Positions 32,676 through 40,093 of a stretch of 40,093 bases of DNA are shown here, one piece after another. Positions within the stretch are counted from its first letter, which is position 1; each line of letters starts with the position of its first letter. Below the pieces are notes generated by a model that saw nothing but the letters and a program-made list of their open reading frames with translations, was not told the DNA's origin and did no database searches. Made by a program: the position numbers and the translations under genes. Source of the stretch: Rhodobium orientis (lineage in GTDB: Bacteria; Pseudomonadota; Alphaproteobacteria; Rhizobiales; Rhodobiaceae). The DNA is taken from contig NZ_NPEV01000048.1 of NCBI RefSeq assembly GCF_003258835.1, positions 1 to 40,093 of the forward strand, in the 5' to 3' direction.

Positions 32676-34226
32676 TCACACCCCAGAGGACCCGGCAGCG
32701 GCAAGCATGATATCGGCCTCCCGGAACGGACCGGACGACCACTCGCCCGCAACCGTGCCGTCGCGCATGGCGATCACGCGATCGGACATGCCGATGATCT
32801 CCGGCAGGTCCGTGGAGACGATGATAACGGCCTTGCCCTGCCGCGCTATATCATTGATGAGATTGTAGATTTCGACCCTCGCCCCGACGTCGACACCGCG
32901 CGTCGGCTCCTCGAAGACGATGATGTCCGGATCGGAGCGCAGCCACTTCGCGGCAACGACCTTCTGCTGGTTGCCGCCGCTGAGATCGCCCACCGGCTGC
33001 TCCACCGAGGCGACCTTTATGCGCAGGGCATCGACATATTGGCGCACCGAGGTGAGTTCGCTGCGGCGGTCGATCATGCCGCCGCCGATGAGGTTGCCGA
33101 GGGAGGCGAGCGTCAGGTTCGCCGCCACCGACATGCCGGCGACGAGACCATCGCGCTTGCGGTCGCTCGGCAGGTAGGCGATGCCGACGGCCATCGCCTC
33201 GCGCGGCGTGCGCAACAGCACCGGGTCGCCGCCGATCTTCACGGTGCCGGACACCTTGCCCTTGTGGGCGCCGAACAGCGAGCGCGCCAGGTCCGACGAT
33301 CCGGACCCGACCAGGCCGAAGATCCCGAGGACCTCGCCGGCGCGCACCGAAAGCGAGACGTCGCGCACCGGGTCCCGGCGCTTTGCCGCCGGGCTGCCGA
33401 CGGTCCAGTTCTCCAGCGACAGCCGCACCTCGCCGGGCGTCCGCGTTTCCTTGGGATAGAGCTCGCTGAGGTCGCGCCCGACCATGGCCCGCACCACGCG
33501 TTGCGGCGGATGCGGTTCGTCGGCGATGCGGAAGACATCGACGATGCGCCCGTCACGCATGACGGTAACCGCATCGGCAATGGCCTCGAACTCGGCGAGG
33601 CGATGGGAAATGTAGAGCGTCGTCACGCCGAGATCGCGGAACGCGCGCACGCGCTCGAACAGGAGCTCGGTCTCCTGCGCGGTCAGACTCGCCGTCGGCT
33701 CGTCGAGGATCAGGATCCGCACCCCTTGCGTCATCGCCCGGGCGATGCTGACGAGCTGCTGCTCGTGCGAGCGCAATTCGCCCATCTTGGTAAGCGGCGA
33801 TATCGGCAGCCGGAAGGTCTCCAGCCAGCGCGCCGTATCGGCGAGAAGCTGGTGCAGGTCGATGACGCCGCGATGCTGCGGCTCGCGATTGAGGTAGAGA
33901 TAGTCGGCGACGCTGATTTCCGGGACGATGTTGAGCTCCTGGGGAACCAGGAACACGCCCGCGCGCTCCGCATCGCGGACGCCGGCAAAGCGCACCGGCT
34001 CGCCGTCGATCCGGATGGTGCCGTCGTAATCTCCGGCGCCGATGACGCCGGAGATGATTTTTACGAGAGTCGACTTGCCCGCCCCGTTTTCGCCGGCAAT
34101 GGCGTGGACGTCGCCGGCGAGCCACGAGACGCTGACGTCGGCGAGGGCGTAGGCCGCGCCATATCGTTTGCTGACGTCGATCGCCTCGATGGCGACCTCA
34201 GCCTTCTGGGCGGGAGCAACCGACAT
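32676..34226 (-). CDS. Sugar ABC transporter ATP-binding protein (RbsA/XylG-type, two ATPase domains)
   Basis: A 516-residue tandem ABC ATPase. The first domain has Walker A GENGAGKS (45-52), Q loop LVPQELNIVPE, and Walker B ILILDEPTASLTAQE with switch His in ISHRLAEF. Its signature is degenerate: LRSHEQQLVSIARAM, where most relatives have LSxGEQQ. The second domain has the usual altered Walker A (GLVGSGSSDL) and an intact signature LSGGNQQKVVAAKWL, then VFEEPTRGVDVGA. The split of functions between domains is typical of carbohydrate uptake CUT2 ATPases. It starts 5 bases past the SBP stop. Confidence 0.9.
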   Translation of the reverse strand: MSVAPAQKAEVAIEAIDVSKRYGAAYALADVSVSWLAGDVHAIAGENGAGKSTLVKIISGVIGAGDYDGTIRIDGEPVRFAGVRDAERAGVFLVPQELNIVPEISVADYLYLNREPQHRGVIDLHQLLADTARWLETFRLPISPLTKMGELRSHEQQLVSIARAMTQGVRILILDEPTASLTAQETELLFERVRAFRDLGVTTLYISHRLAEFEAIADAVTVMRDGRIVDVFRIADEPHPPQRVVRAMVGRDLSELYPKETRTPGEVRLSLENWTVGSPAAKRRDPVRDVSLSVRAGEVLGIFGLVGSGSSDLARSLFGAHKGKVSGTVKIGGDPVLLRTPREAMAVGIAYLPSDRKRDGLVAGMSVAANLTLASLGNLIGGGMIDRRSELTSVRQYVDALRIKVASVEQPVGDLSGGNQQKVVAAKWLRSDPDIIVFEEPTRGVDVGARVEIYNLINDIARQGKAVIIVSTDLPEIIGMSDRVIAMRDGTVAGEWSSGPFREADIMLAAAGSSGV

Positions 34227-34231
34227 GACCG

Positions 34232-35263
34232 TCAGGCCTTCGCGAACCACCAGGCATGGTCGGACGTCATCTCGTCGATGTTGTCCTTGGTCACGTTGAC
34301 GTTCGGCACCTTGATCCACGGCACCGGCTTGCCCGATCCGTTGTCGATCGTGCCGGCCGCATCGACCTCCTTGCCGGTCGCCAGGGCCAGCGCCGACTGC
34401 GCGGCCTGCCGGCCCATGCCGTCGAACTCGCTGAAGTTGGAGACGCTGAGGAGACCTTCGCGGATCAACTCCTGGGCATGGGGCTCGCAGTCGACGCCGG
34501 TGACGAACACCTTGCCGGCGAGGCCCTGGGCCTGCAGGGCCTGGATGGCGCCATAGGCCATGCCGTCATTGCTGCAGACCACGGCGGCGACGTCGTTGTT
34601 GGCCTGGGTCAAGGCGTTCTCGACCTGGGCCCGCGCCGAATTGGTCGACCACGCCTTGTTGTATTGCTGCGAGATGACGGTGATGTCGCCGGCATCGATC
34701 GCCGGCTGCAGGACGTTCAAATTGCCCTTGGCAGTGTCGACGGCAACGCTCATGCCCTGGTCGCCGAAGCACAGGATGTAGTTGCCCTTCGGCCGCGCCT
34801 CGAGAGCAGCGGAACCGATGCTCTCGCCGATCTCCACCGCGTCGCGACCGATGAAGACAGCGACGTCGGATTTCGGAATCAGGAAGTTGTAGTCGATGAC
34901 CGGCACCCCGGCGCGCTTTGCCTTGACGACAAGGGCCGCCGCGGCATTGGCGTTGACCGGCGTCAGCACGAGCACCTGGACGCCGAGCGTCAGCATGTTC
35001 TCGACCTGGTTGGCCTGCTGTGATTCGGAGTTGTTCGACGACTGGACGACGATGTCCAGATTGAGCTTCTTGGCTTCTTCCTCGAAGAACCGCTGGTCGG
35101 CGGCCTTCCAGCGCATCTCTTCGTAGTCGGGGACGATGAAGCCGACCTTAACCGGTTCGGCGGCGAGGGCGACGCGCGAGCCGAGCGCCAGGCTGACGGC
35201 ACCGACCAGTGTCCCTCTCAGGAAGTCCTTGCGCGTGAGTGCGAATGCGTTCTTGTCGTACAT
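34232..35263 (-). CDS. Sugar ABC transporter substrate-binding protein (RbsB/XylF-like)
   Basis: A 343-residue periplasmic binding protein. An N-terminal signal with LTRKDFLRGTLVGAVSLAL looks like a twin-arginine-type leader (RK variant), cleaved near ALAAEP. Type I periplasmic-binding motifs include SNNSESQQANQVENMLT, VLVLTPVNANAAAALV, IDYNFLIPKSDVAVFIGRD and VVCSNDGMAYGAIQALQAQG. Start ATG 35263 has AGGAGAGGAAAT. It heads the SBP-ATPase-permease-lactonase unit; the gene before it on minus is the GntR regulator, 166 bases away. A pentose or deoxy/amino sugar are all possible ligands. Confidence 0.9.
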   Translation of the reverse strand: MYDKNAFALTRKDFLRGTLVGAVSLALGSRVALAAEPVKVGFIVPDYEEMRWKAADQRFFEEEAKKLNLDIVVQSSNNSESQQANQVENMLTLGVQVLVLTPVNANAAAALVVKAKRAGVPVIDYNFLIPKSDVAVFIGRDAVEIGESIGSAALEARPKGNYILCFGDQGMSVAVDTAKGNLNVLQPAIDAGDITVISQQYNKAWSTNSARAQVENALTQANNDVAAVVCSNDGMAYGAIQALQAQGLAGKVFVTGVDCEPHAQELIREGLLSVSNFSEFDGMGRQAAQSALALATGKEVDAAGTIDNGSGKPVPWIKVPNVNVTKDNIDEMTSDHAWWFAKA

Positions 35264-35382
35264 ATTTCCTCTCCTCCCGTCTTTCTTCGCTGCTGGGCTT
35301 TCGGCCGGCACGGGGCTCCGACCGACGTTTCTTGTTGTCCGCGCGGCCGTCGCGGGCCGGCATGCGGCCTGACCGGCCGGGA

Positions 35383-35398
35383 GCGGGCCTCCGCCCGC
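35383..35398 (-). terminator. Hairpin between a gntR gene and the SBP gene
   Basis: GCGGGC (35383-35388) and GCCCGC (35393-35398) form a tight stem with a CTCC loop, 31 bases after the gntR stop. It may end or attenuate the regulator transcript before the ABC genes. Confidence 0.4.
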
Positions 35399-35429
35399 CT
35401 CAACCTCCCTCGGCCGCCAAGTCCCTAGG

Positions 35430-36200
35430 TCATCGGGCGCCCGCGCGCTCGGTGTCGCCGCGGGCCATTTTCAGGAACCGGGCGCGGTGCAGGCGGGCGC
35501 TGATCTGGAAATGCTCCCGCATCTTCCGTTCCGCTTCGTCCGGATCGCCGTTGACGATGGCGACGAAGACCTCGCGATGGGAGTCGACCAGGTGCAACGT
35601 CACGTCCTGATCGGGAATGACGAGGCGCCGGCGCTGCACATGGGAGCGCATCAGAAGAGGCTCGATGGCCCGGTACATAGTGATCAGGCTGGGGCTGCGG
35701 CTGGCCTTGACGATCGCCAGGTGGAACGCATGGTCAGCAATGCCGCCGCGCTCCGGGTCCTGCAGCGAGCCGACCAGGGTTTCCAGCTTGTCGTTGATTT
35801 CTGCGAGATCGGCGTCGCTGGCCGACGTGCAGGCGAGCCTGATCGCCTGGCATTCGATGGCCGTGCGCACCTGCAGCACGTCTTCAACGACATTCGGCTC
35901 CTGCGCCAGGCAGAACACCAGGGCATCGCCGAGGGCACCGATATCGGCCCGGCCGACCGTCGTTCCCCGCCCCTGCTGCACCTCGACGAGGCCGAGCACC
36001 GAAAGCGCCCTGAGCCCCTCGCGCAGCAGCGGCCGGCTAATGCCGAGCTGGGCGCAGAGATCGCGCTCGCCGGGCAGCCGGTCACCCGGCTTGAAGGCAC
36101 CGGAGATGAGCTTGTCGCGGACGTAGGCGATTACCTTTGCCGCGCCCGAAACATCGGAAACCCTGGCCGTGGCGGCCGTATCGTCATCTGACCTGTCCAT
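35430..36200 (-). CDS. GntR-family regulator, FCD subfamily (sugar cluster, regulator 1)
   Basis: A 256-residue protein. The winged-helix domain (about 20-80) contains GDRLPGERDLCAQLGISRPL, then LREGLRAL and VEVQQGRGTTV. The FCD domain (about 95-235) includes VRTAIECQAIRLACTSAS, DHAFHLAIVKASRSPSL, and histidines in LVDSHREVF, the usual metal/ligand site. ATG 36200 overlaps a TGGTCTGACCA palindrome at 36200-36210, so the protein, or its paralogue 38930-39721, may repress this gene directly. It lies directly upstream of the sugar ABC genes. Confidence 0.88.
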   Translation of the reverse strand: MDRSDDDTAATARVSDVSGAAKVIAYVRDKLISGAFKPGDRLPGERDLCAQLGISRPLLREGLRALSVLGLVEVQQGRGTTVGRADIGALGDALVFCLAQEPNVVEDVLQVRTAIECQAIRLACTSASDADLAEINDKLETLVGSLQDPERGGIADHAFHLAIVKASRSPSLITMYRAIEPLLMRSHVQRRRLVIPDQDVTLHLVDSHREVFVAIVNGDPDEAERKMREHFQISARLHRARFLKMARGDTERAGAR

Positions 36201-36210
36201 GGTCTGACCA
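36200..36210. promoter_or_regulatory. GntR operator palindrome, site A
   Basis: TGGTCTGACCA, an 11-base near-perfect palindrome overlapping the start codon of regulator 1. Identical or equivalent copies occur at 36306-36316 and 39762-39772. Confidence 0.65.
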
Positions 36211-36305
36211 CTATCGGAAAAGCAGCCGAAAAACAACCTCGAAACCGGCGCATAAATGGTCGCAGGGAGAGGTTTTTGTTGGCTATTTTCCGAGGATAAC
36301 AACAC

Positions 36306-36316
36306 TGGTCAGACCA
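36306..36316. promoter_or_regulatory. GntR operator palindrome, site B
   Basis: TGGTCAGACCA lies about 106 bases upstream of the regulator 1 start, in a likely promoter region. Equivalent to site A read on the other strand. Confidence 0.65.
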
Positions 36317-36367
36317 CTTGTTCTCAAAAACCGCCCGGACCGCCACGACGGGTCCGGAATCGCCGCC

Positions 36368-37297
36368 TCAGAGGCGCACCGCTTCGGCCAGATCCGGCCG
36401 GCGGCACGCGACCGCGTCAAGGCTCGGAAGGCTCGGCTGGGCGCCGGCCGCCTCGCAGGCAAGGCCGGCCGCCACCGCGGCCCAGTGCATCGCCTCCGGC
36501 AGTGCGTCGCCGACACAAAGCCGCGCCGCCAGCCAGCCGACGAAGCCATCGCCGGCCGCCGTCGTATCGACCGGAGTGACCGGCAGCGCCCCAAGGCGCC
36601 AGGCGTCTTTTCCCGAAAAGCCGATCGAGCCGGCCTCGCCGAGCGTCACCACGCACGCCCCGCCGGTGCGCCCGGCAAGAAAGCGGCCGCAACCCGCCGG
36701 ATCGCCGATATCGGCATCGAGCCCGCGCGCCACGGCAATGGCCTCGCCCTCATTGACGACGAGGACATCGATGAGCGGCAGGATGTCTTCGGGCAATGGC
36801 GCGGCCGGCGCCACGTTGAGGACGACACGGACGCCGCGCTCGCTTGCCCGCCGGATCAGCGCCCAGTTCTGCGCCGCCTGGACTTCCATCTGCAGGACGA
36901 GGGTGGTCTCCGGGGTCAGCATCGCGTCGGCGACGTCTGCGGCACGCGCTTCGAGGTTGGCGCCGCCGGCGACCATGATCTGGTTGGCGCCGGCCGCATC
37001 GACGCCGATGGCCGCGCATCCCGTCGGCGCCGCAATGCGGTGCACGAGGCCGGTCGCCACCCGCGCCCCTTCCAGGGATCGCAGCAGGAGGTCGCCGAAA
37101 CTGTCGGCACCGACGCAGCCGGCCATCTGCACGGCAACCCTGGCGCCCGCCGCGGCCACAGCCTGGTTCGCGCCCTTGCCGCCCGGAATGACCGTGTAGC
37201 CGGGGCCGATGACGGTCTCGCCCGGCGCCGGCAGCCTGTCGACGGCAAACACCAGATCGGCGTTGAGCGACCCGAAGACGAGAATGTTGGCAGCCAC
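36368..37297 (-). CDS. Ribokinase-family (PfkB) sugar kinase
   Basis: A 309-residue carbohydrate kinase. NILVFGSLNADLVFAVDRLP and GYTVIPGGKGANQAVAAA (PfkB signature 1, with GGKGANQA at 39-46) bind sugar. VNEGEA (181-186) is the NxxE metal/phosphate motif. VDTTAAGDGFVGWLA holds signature 2 and the catalytic base Asp250. These motifs are those of ribokinase rather than fructokinase or adenosine kinase. Together with RpiB and the ribose-type transporter this argues for phosphorylation of a pentose or a similar sugar. The gene is followed by regulator 1 and preceded by the RIME element. Confidence 0.88.
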   Translation of the reverse strand: MAANILVFGSLNADLVFAVDRLPAPGETVIGPGYTVIPGGKGANQAVAAAGARVAVQMAGCVGADSFGDLLLRSLEGARVATGLVHRIAAPTGCAAIGVDAAGANQIMVAGGANLEARAADVADAMLTPETTLVLQMEVQAAQNWALIRRASERGVRVVLNVAPAAPLPEDILPLIDVLVVNEGEAIAVARGLDADIGDPAGCGRFLAGRTGGACVVTLGEAGSIGFSGKDAWRLGALPVTPVDTTAAGDGFVGWLAARLCVGDALPEAMHWAAVAAGLACEAAGAQPSLPSLDAVACRRPDLAEAVRL

Positions 37298-37313
37298 CGG
37301 AGGACCCTCCGTT

Positions 37314-37420
37314 TAGAGCGTATTCCCGAAAAGTGGAGATCGGTTTTCGGACAAGAATACGCGTCAAAACAAAAAGTTAGAGCGTTTCGGGCGATTCCGT
37401 AATCGCGTGAAACGCTCTAG
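37314..37420. repeat. RIME-like intergenic mosaic element, copy 2 (inverted relative to copy 1)
   Basis: One module has GCGTATTC with GAATACGC and inside it CCGAAAA with TTTTCGG. The linker CGCGTCAAAACAAAAA is the reverse complement of copy 1's TTTGTTTTGACGCG region. The other module is a cruciform with 11-base arms TAGAGCGTTTC (37378-37388) and GAAACGCTCTA (37409-37419), enclosing inner GCGATT/AATCGC. It fills the gap between rpiB and the kinase gene. Confidence 0.85.
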
Positions 37421-37878
37421 AGATCGCCTTCCAGTTCGGAAAGCTTGCAGACCCGGCGCACATGCTCCTCGCGCGGGTCGAACTCGGCCTTGAGGAACGC
37501 CGTAAAGAGGTCGCGCGCGAGCCAGGCCCCGACGATCTGCGCGCCGATGCACATGACGTTGACGTTGTCGTGCTCCACACCCTGGTGGGCGGAATGGACG
37601 TCGTGGCAGACGGCGGCGCGGATGCCCCGCACCTTGTTGGTGGCGATCGCCGCGCCGACACCGGTGCCGCACACCATGATGCCGCGTTCCGCCCTGCCCT
37701 CCAGGATCTCGGTGCAAAGGGCGCGCGCGACGTCCGGAAAGTCGACCGGCTTGTCGTCATAGGACCCGACATCGGTGATCGCGTAGCCGAGGTCGCGAAT
37801 GACCTCCAGGGCAAGGCCCTTCATCGGAAATCCGGCGTGGTCGGAACCAACGACGATGGTCTTTTTGTCTGCCGCCAT
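37417..37878 (-). CDS. rpiB: RpiB/LacAB-family sugar-phosphate isomerase
   Basis: A 153-residue isomerase that interconverts aldose and ketose phosphates such as ribose-5-P and ribulose-5-P. The GSDHAG motif (11-16) carries Asp13 and His14. Cys70 in MVCGTGVGAAIATNK is the usual general base. HDVHSAHQGVEHDNVNVMC is the segment seen in rhizobial RpiB-like isomerases, some of which act on tetrose phosphates (EryI type) in erythritol breakdown. The final codons abut the RIME element and the TAG stop falls in its terminal CTAGAG. It sits in a kinase/isomerase pair with the PfkB gene. Confidence 0.88.
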   Translation of the reverse strand: MAADKKTIVVGSDHAGFPMKGLALEVIRDLGYAITDVGSYDDKPVDFPDVARALCTEILEGRAERGIMVCGTGVGAAIATNKVRGIRAAVCHDVHSAHQGVEHDNVNVMCIGAQIVGAWLARDLFTAFLKAEFDPREEHVRRVCKLSELEGDL

Positions 37879-37936
37879 GTTCTGGTCGTCCTTTTTGGTC
37901 CCGGCAGCAGGGGCCGGGACGGGATGTCTGTCGGGA

Positions 37937-38857
37937 TCAGCCGGCCTGATTGGTCATGCGATCGAAGGTCCGGAACAGGGCCTGGTTGCCGTTGCCACCC
38001 TCGCCGTGGGCGCGGGTTTCCAGGTACAGCGTCGTCGCCATGGCAAGGCCGGGCAGCGGCAGCCCCTTGTCGAAGGCCGCCTCGTTGGCAAGCCGCAGGT
38101 CCTTCAGGTGGAGGTCGATCCGGAATCCGGCGCTGGTATCGCCGGCAAGCACCTGGGGCCCGAGATTTTCCAGCATCCACGAGCCGGCGGCCCCGCCCAT
38201 CAACACCTCGCGCAGGAGCTCCAGGTCGCCGTCGAAGCTGCGGCAGAGCGCGAACGCCTCGCACATCGCCTGGATGTGGCTCGCCGCCATCAACTGGTTG
38301 CACATCTTGAACACCTGGCCGGTGCCGATATCGCCGACATGGCGGATCGTGCTGCCCATCGCTTCCAAGACCGGCCGGCCGCGCGCGAACGCCTCGGCCG
38401 TACCGCCGACCATGATCGACAGCGTGCCGGCGACCGCGCCCTTCATGCCGCCGCTGACCGGCGCATCGAGCATCGCGATGTCGCGCTCGGCGAGCGCCCC
38501 GGCCATCTCTTTCACGCCCGTCGCCGAGATCGTGCTCATGTCGATGACGAGGCTGCCGGGCATCATCGCGGCGCCGAGCCCCTCCTCGCCCATCAGCACG
38601 GCGCGAACGTCCGGCGTGTCGGGCAGCATGGTGACGACGACGTCGGCCTCGCGCGCCGCGGCGCGGGCGTCGGCGGTGACGTCGATGCCCTCCGCCGCAA
38701 GGCCGTCGAGGACCTCTTTGCGGGCATCGAAGGCGACGACGGGAATGCCGGCCTTCTTCAGGTTGCGGATCATCGGCGCGCCCATCACCCCGGCGCCGAC
38801 GAACAGAAGGCGCGAGAGCCCGGTCGCGGAAGACGTGGCGGTGTCGGTATCGGTCAT
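37937..38857 (-). CDS. NAD(P)-dependent beta-hydroxyacid dehydrogenase (GarR / 3-hydroxyisobutyrate dehydrogenase family)
   Basis: A 306-residue reductase/dehydrogenase. The Rossmann loop GAGVMG is at 21-26. The substrate motif DAPVSGGMKGAVAGTLSIMV begins at 131. Catalytic Lys184 and Asn187 lie in GTGQVFKMCNQLMAA. The family covers tartronate semialdehyde reductase (GarR), 3-hydroxyisobutyrate dehydrogenase and L-threonate dehydrogenase. It lies about 58 bases upstream of rpiB and downstream of regulator 2, so it is likely the second gene of the sugar catabolic unit. A sugar-acid role (for example threonate- or glycerate-level oxidation) is inference. Confidence 0.85.
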   Translation of the reverse strand: MTDTDTATSSATGLSRLLFVGAGVMGAPMIRNLKKAGIPVVAFDARKEVLDGLAAEGIDVTADARAAAREADVVVTMLPDTPDVRAVLMGEEGLGAAMMPGSLVIDMSTISATGVKEMAGALAERDIAMLDAPVSGGMKGAVAGTLSIMVGGTAEAFARGRPVLEAMGSTIRHVGDIGTGQVFKMCNQLMAASHIQAMCEAFALCRSFDGDLELLREVLMGGAAGSWMLENLGPQVLAGDTSAGFRIDLHLKDLRLANEAAFDKGLPLPGLAMATTLYLETRAHGEGGNGNQALFRTFDRMTNQAG

Positions 38858-38929
38858 GGAAAGAAGTCCTTTTGTGGCGTGGCCGTCGGGGGGAACGAGC
38901 CATCGGGCGGCGCTGGAAGAAGTGCGGCC

Positions 38930-39721
38930 TCAGACGGACCAGAGGCCGAGGATTTCCTGGCGCGCCGCCGCGTCGCGGAACTCGTTGCCGATTGCGAAAT
39001 GGCGCCGCAGCACGGCGTCGACGTTTTTTGCCTTGCGTTCCACAAGCGTGGTCAGGATGCGCCGGTGATCGTCGACCACATAGGCGCGGAACGCCTCGGT
39101 CGCGGGAATGCTGCGCCGGCGATCGACGTGATTGCGCTGCAGGAGGTCGGCGAGCGTGGAATAAAGGGCGGTGAGCACGGGCGAATGGGCGGCCGAGACG
39201 AGCCCGGAGTGGAACGCGTGGTCGGCGTGCGCCCCGGCTTCCGGATCGTCGATGGTGCGCTCGATCTCCTCGACCGCGGCGCGAAGGGCGGTGATATCGC
39301 TGATCGTCGCGCGCTCGCAGGCGAGCCTTCCCGCCTGGCACTCAACGGCGATACGGGCCTCCATAACGTCCTCGGTGACCGGGACGTCCTGCAAAAGGGC
39401 GAAGGTGAAGAATTCTGCGAGAGACGACGCATCCGGGCGGCACAGCACGGTGCCGGATCCGTGGCGGATGGCGACGACGCCGATCATTTCCAATGCACGA
39501 AGAGCTTCGCGAAGCAGCGGCCGGCTCATGCCGAGGAGCGCCGCAAGATCGCGTTCCGGCGGCAGGCGGTCGCCGGCCGAAAGGGTGCCGTCCTCGATCC
39601 GGCCGCGCAGATAGCGGAAAACGATATCTGCGTTGTTGCCGGATCGCCCCGTCGCACCCGCGCCAACCGGCATCGCGGTCTGAGTCTGGAGGTTGGCGCG
39701 GGATTTTTCGGACTTGTGCAT
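38930..39721 (-). CDS. GntR-family regulator, FCD subfamily (sugar cluster, regulator 2)
   Basis: A 263-residue protein. The winged helix (about 30-95) contains GDRLPPERDLAALLGMSRPL and then LREALRAL, nearly the same recognition helix as regulator 1 (LGISRPLLREGLRAL). The FCD domain (about 105-250) has MEARIAVECQAGRLACERA, DHAFHSGLVSAAHSPVL and VDDHRRILTTLVERKAKN. ATG 39721 lacks an obvious Shine-Dalgarno sequence; an ATG 16 codons later is open as an alternative. The operator at 39762-39772 lies 41 bases upstream. It is the first gene of the minus-strand sugar cluster. Confidence 0.87.
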   Translation of the reverse strand: MHKSEKSRANLQTQTAMPVGAGATGRSGNNADIVFRYLRGRIEDGTLSAGDRLPPERDLAALLGMSRPLLREALRALEMIGVVAIRHGSGTVLCRPDASSLAEFFTFALLQDVPVTEDVMEARIAVECQAGRLACERATISDITALRAAVEEIERTIDDPEAGAHADHAFHSGLVSAAHSPVLTALYSTLADLLQRNHVDRRRSIPATEAFRAYVVDDHRRILTTLVERKAKNVDAVLRRHFAIGNEFRDAAARQEILGLWSV

Positions 39722-39761
39722 GGGAGGACTTTTTTGATTGGTCAGGAAGCCCTAACGAAAT

Positions 39762-39772
39762 TGGTCTGACCA
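39762..39772. promoter_or_regulatory. GntR operator palindrome, site C
   Basis: TGGTCTGACCA within the longer ATTGGTCTGACCATT, 41 bases upstream of regulator 2. Related half-sites flank it: ATTGGTCAG at 39738-39746 and CAGACCAAT at 39789-39797, so the site may be compound. Confidence 0.65.
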
Positions 39773-39909
39773 TTCAAGAGCATTTTTGCAGACCAATTCG
39801 CGCCGCAAGGCGGCCCGGGACGACAGACTGGTGGAAATCCGGGCTCCGGCGCGCCAGGTTCCGCAAATTGATGGCGGCCGTGTTGCCGCTCGTGCGGCGA
39901 TATCGCGCA

Positions 39910-40093
39910 TCAGTTTCCTGTGCTCCTCGAGGTCACCCCCGTTGAGGTGGTGCTGGCCTTCAGCCCGTTTTCGCGGATTTCGACGGCGAGCTTGCGCACC
40001 CGGCGAGCCAGCTCCGTGCTTCGGCTGCGTGCCCTCTGTGTGGCAGCCGAAACAATGCTGGACGGATGGCCCGGCGCGCCTCCGTAGGGGCGC
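39910..40093 (-). CDS. C-terminal end of an unidentified protein (runs off the window)
   Basis: An open frame with no stop from the window edge to a TGA at 39912-39910 gives about 60 residues, including SSIVSAATQRARSRSTELAR and RVRKLAVEIRENGLK. The heptad-like spacing of small and hydrophobic residues recalls the coiled-coil tail of a methyl-accepting chemotaxis protein, but the likeness is weak. It is on the same strand as the sugar cluster and would end about 190 bases upstream of regulator 2. Confidence 0.35.
   Translation of the reverse strand, partial: RPYGGAPGHPSSIVSAATQRARSRSTELARRVRKLAVEIRENGLKASTTSTGVTSRSTGN

Overview
The window looks like chromosomal DNA of a GC-rich alphaproteobacterium, most likely of the order Hyphomicrobiales (Rhizobiales). 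The evidence is two BA14K-family envelope proteins, a complete aapJQMP amino-acid transporter, two copies of a RIME-like intergenic mosaic repeat, TRAP and RbsABC-type uptake systems each with a local regulator, and dense same-strand operons. No phage, insertion sequence or CRISPR array was seen.

Layout. 1-3566: a housekeeping block with the 5' end of tuf, tRNA-Gly(TCC) and tRNA-Tyr(GTA) in one minus-strand unit, rlmB on plus, two BA14K genes on minus, and tRNA-Thr(TGT) on plus. 3779-8155: a torA-torC pair for anaerobic TMAO/DMSO respiration, preceded by an AT-rich island with a perfect FNR-type box. 8436-12272: a large RTX protein and a divergent TetR regulator. 12305-20639: a minus-strand catabolic operon with a TRAP transporter (dctPQM), a DapA/NanA-family lyase, a GlcD-type FAD dehydrogenase, a StcD/DgcA-like FMN/FAD N-demethylase and a ProC-like reductase. 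Facing it on plus are an XRE-cupin regulator and an FMN 2-hydroxyacid dehydrogenase broken by an amber codon. 22784-22893: RIME copy 1.

22890-30062 (minus): gntR-aapJQMP-class V aminotransferase-threonine aldolase. The genes are mostly overlapping or spaced by a few bases, so this looks like one self-regulated amino-acid uptake and breakdown operon. 30342-39721 (minus): a sugar or sugar-acid cluster with two FCD-type GntR regulators, a GarR/HIBADH-like reductase, RpiB, a ribokinase-family kinase, a ribose-type ABC transporter and a lactonase. Three full copies of the palindrome TGGTC(T/A)GACCA lie upstream of, or at the start of, the two regulator genes. RIME copy 2 (37314-37420) sits between rpiB and the kinase. 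The last 184 bases hold the end of an unidentified minus-strand gene.

Taken together, most of the window is an accessory nutrient-scavenging region: three transporter-linked catabolic modules, each with its own regulator, plus a respiratory module for methylated N- or S-oxides. The least conventional parts are the TRAP/N-demethylase pathway with a missing Fe-S cysteine, the shared GntR operators, and RIME elements whose ends supply stop codons to the flanking genes.
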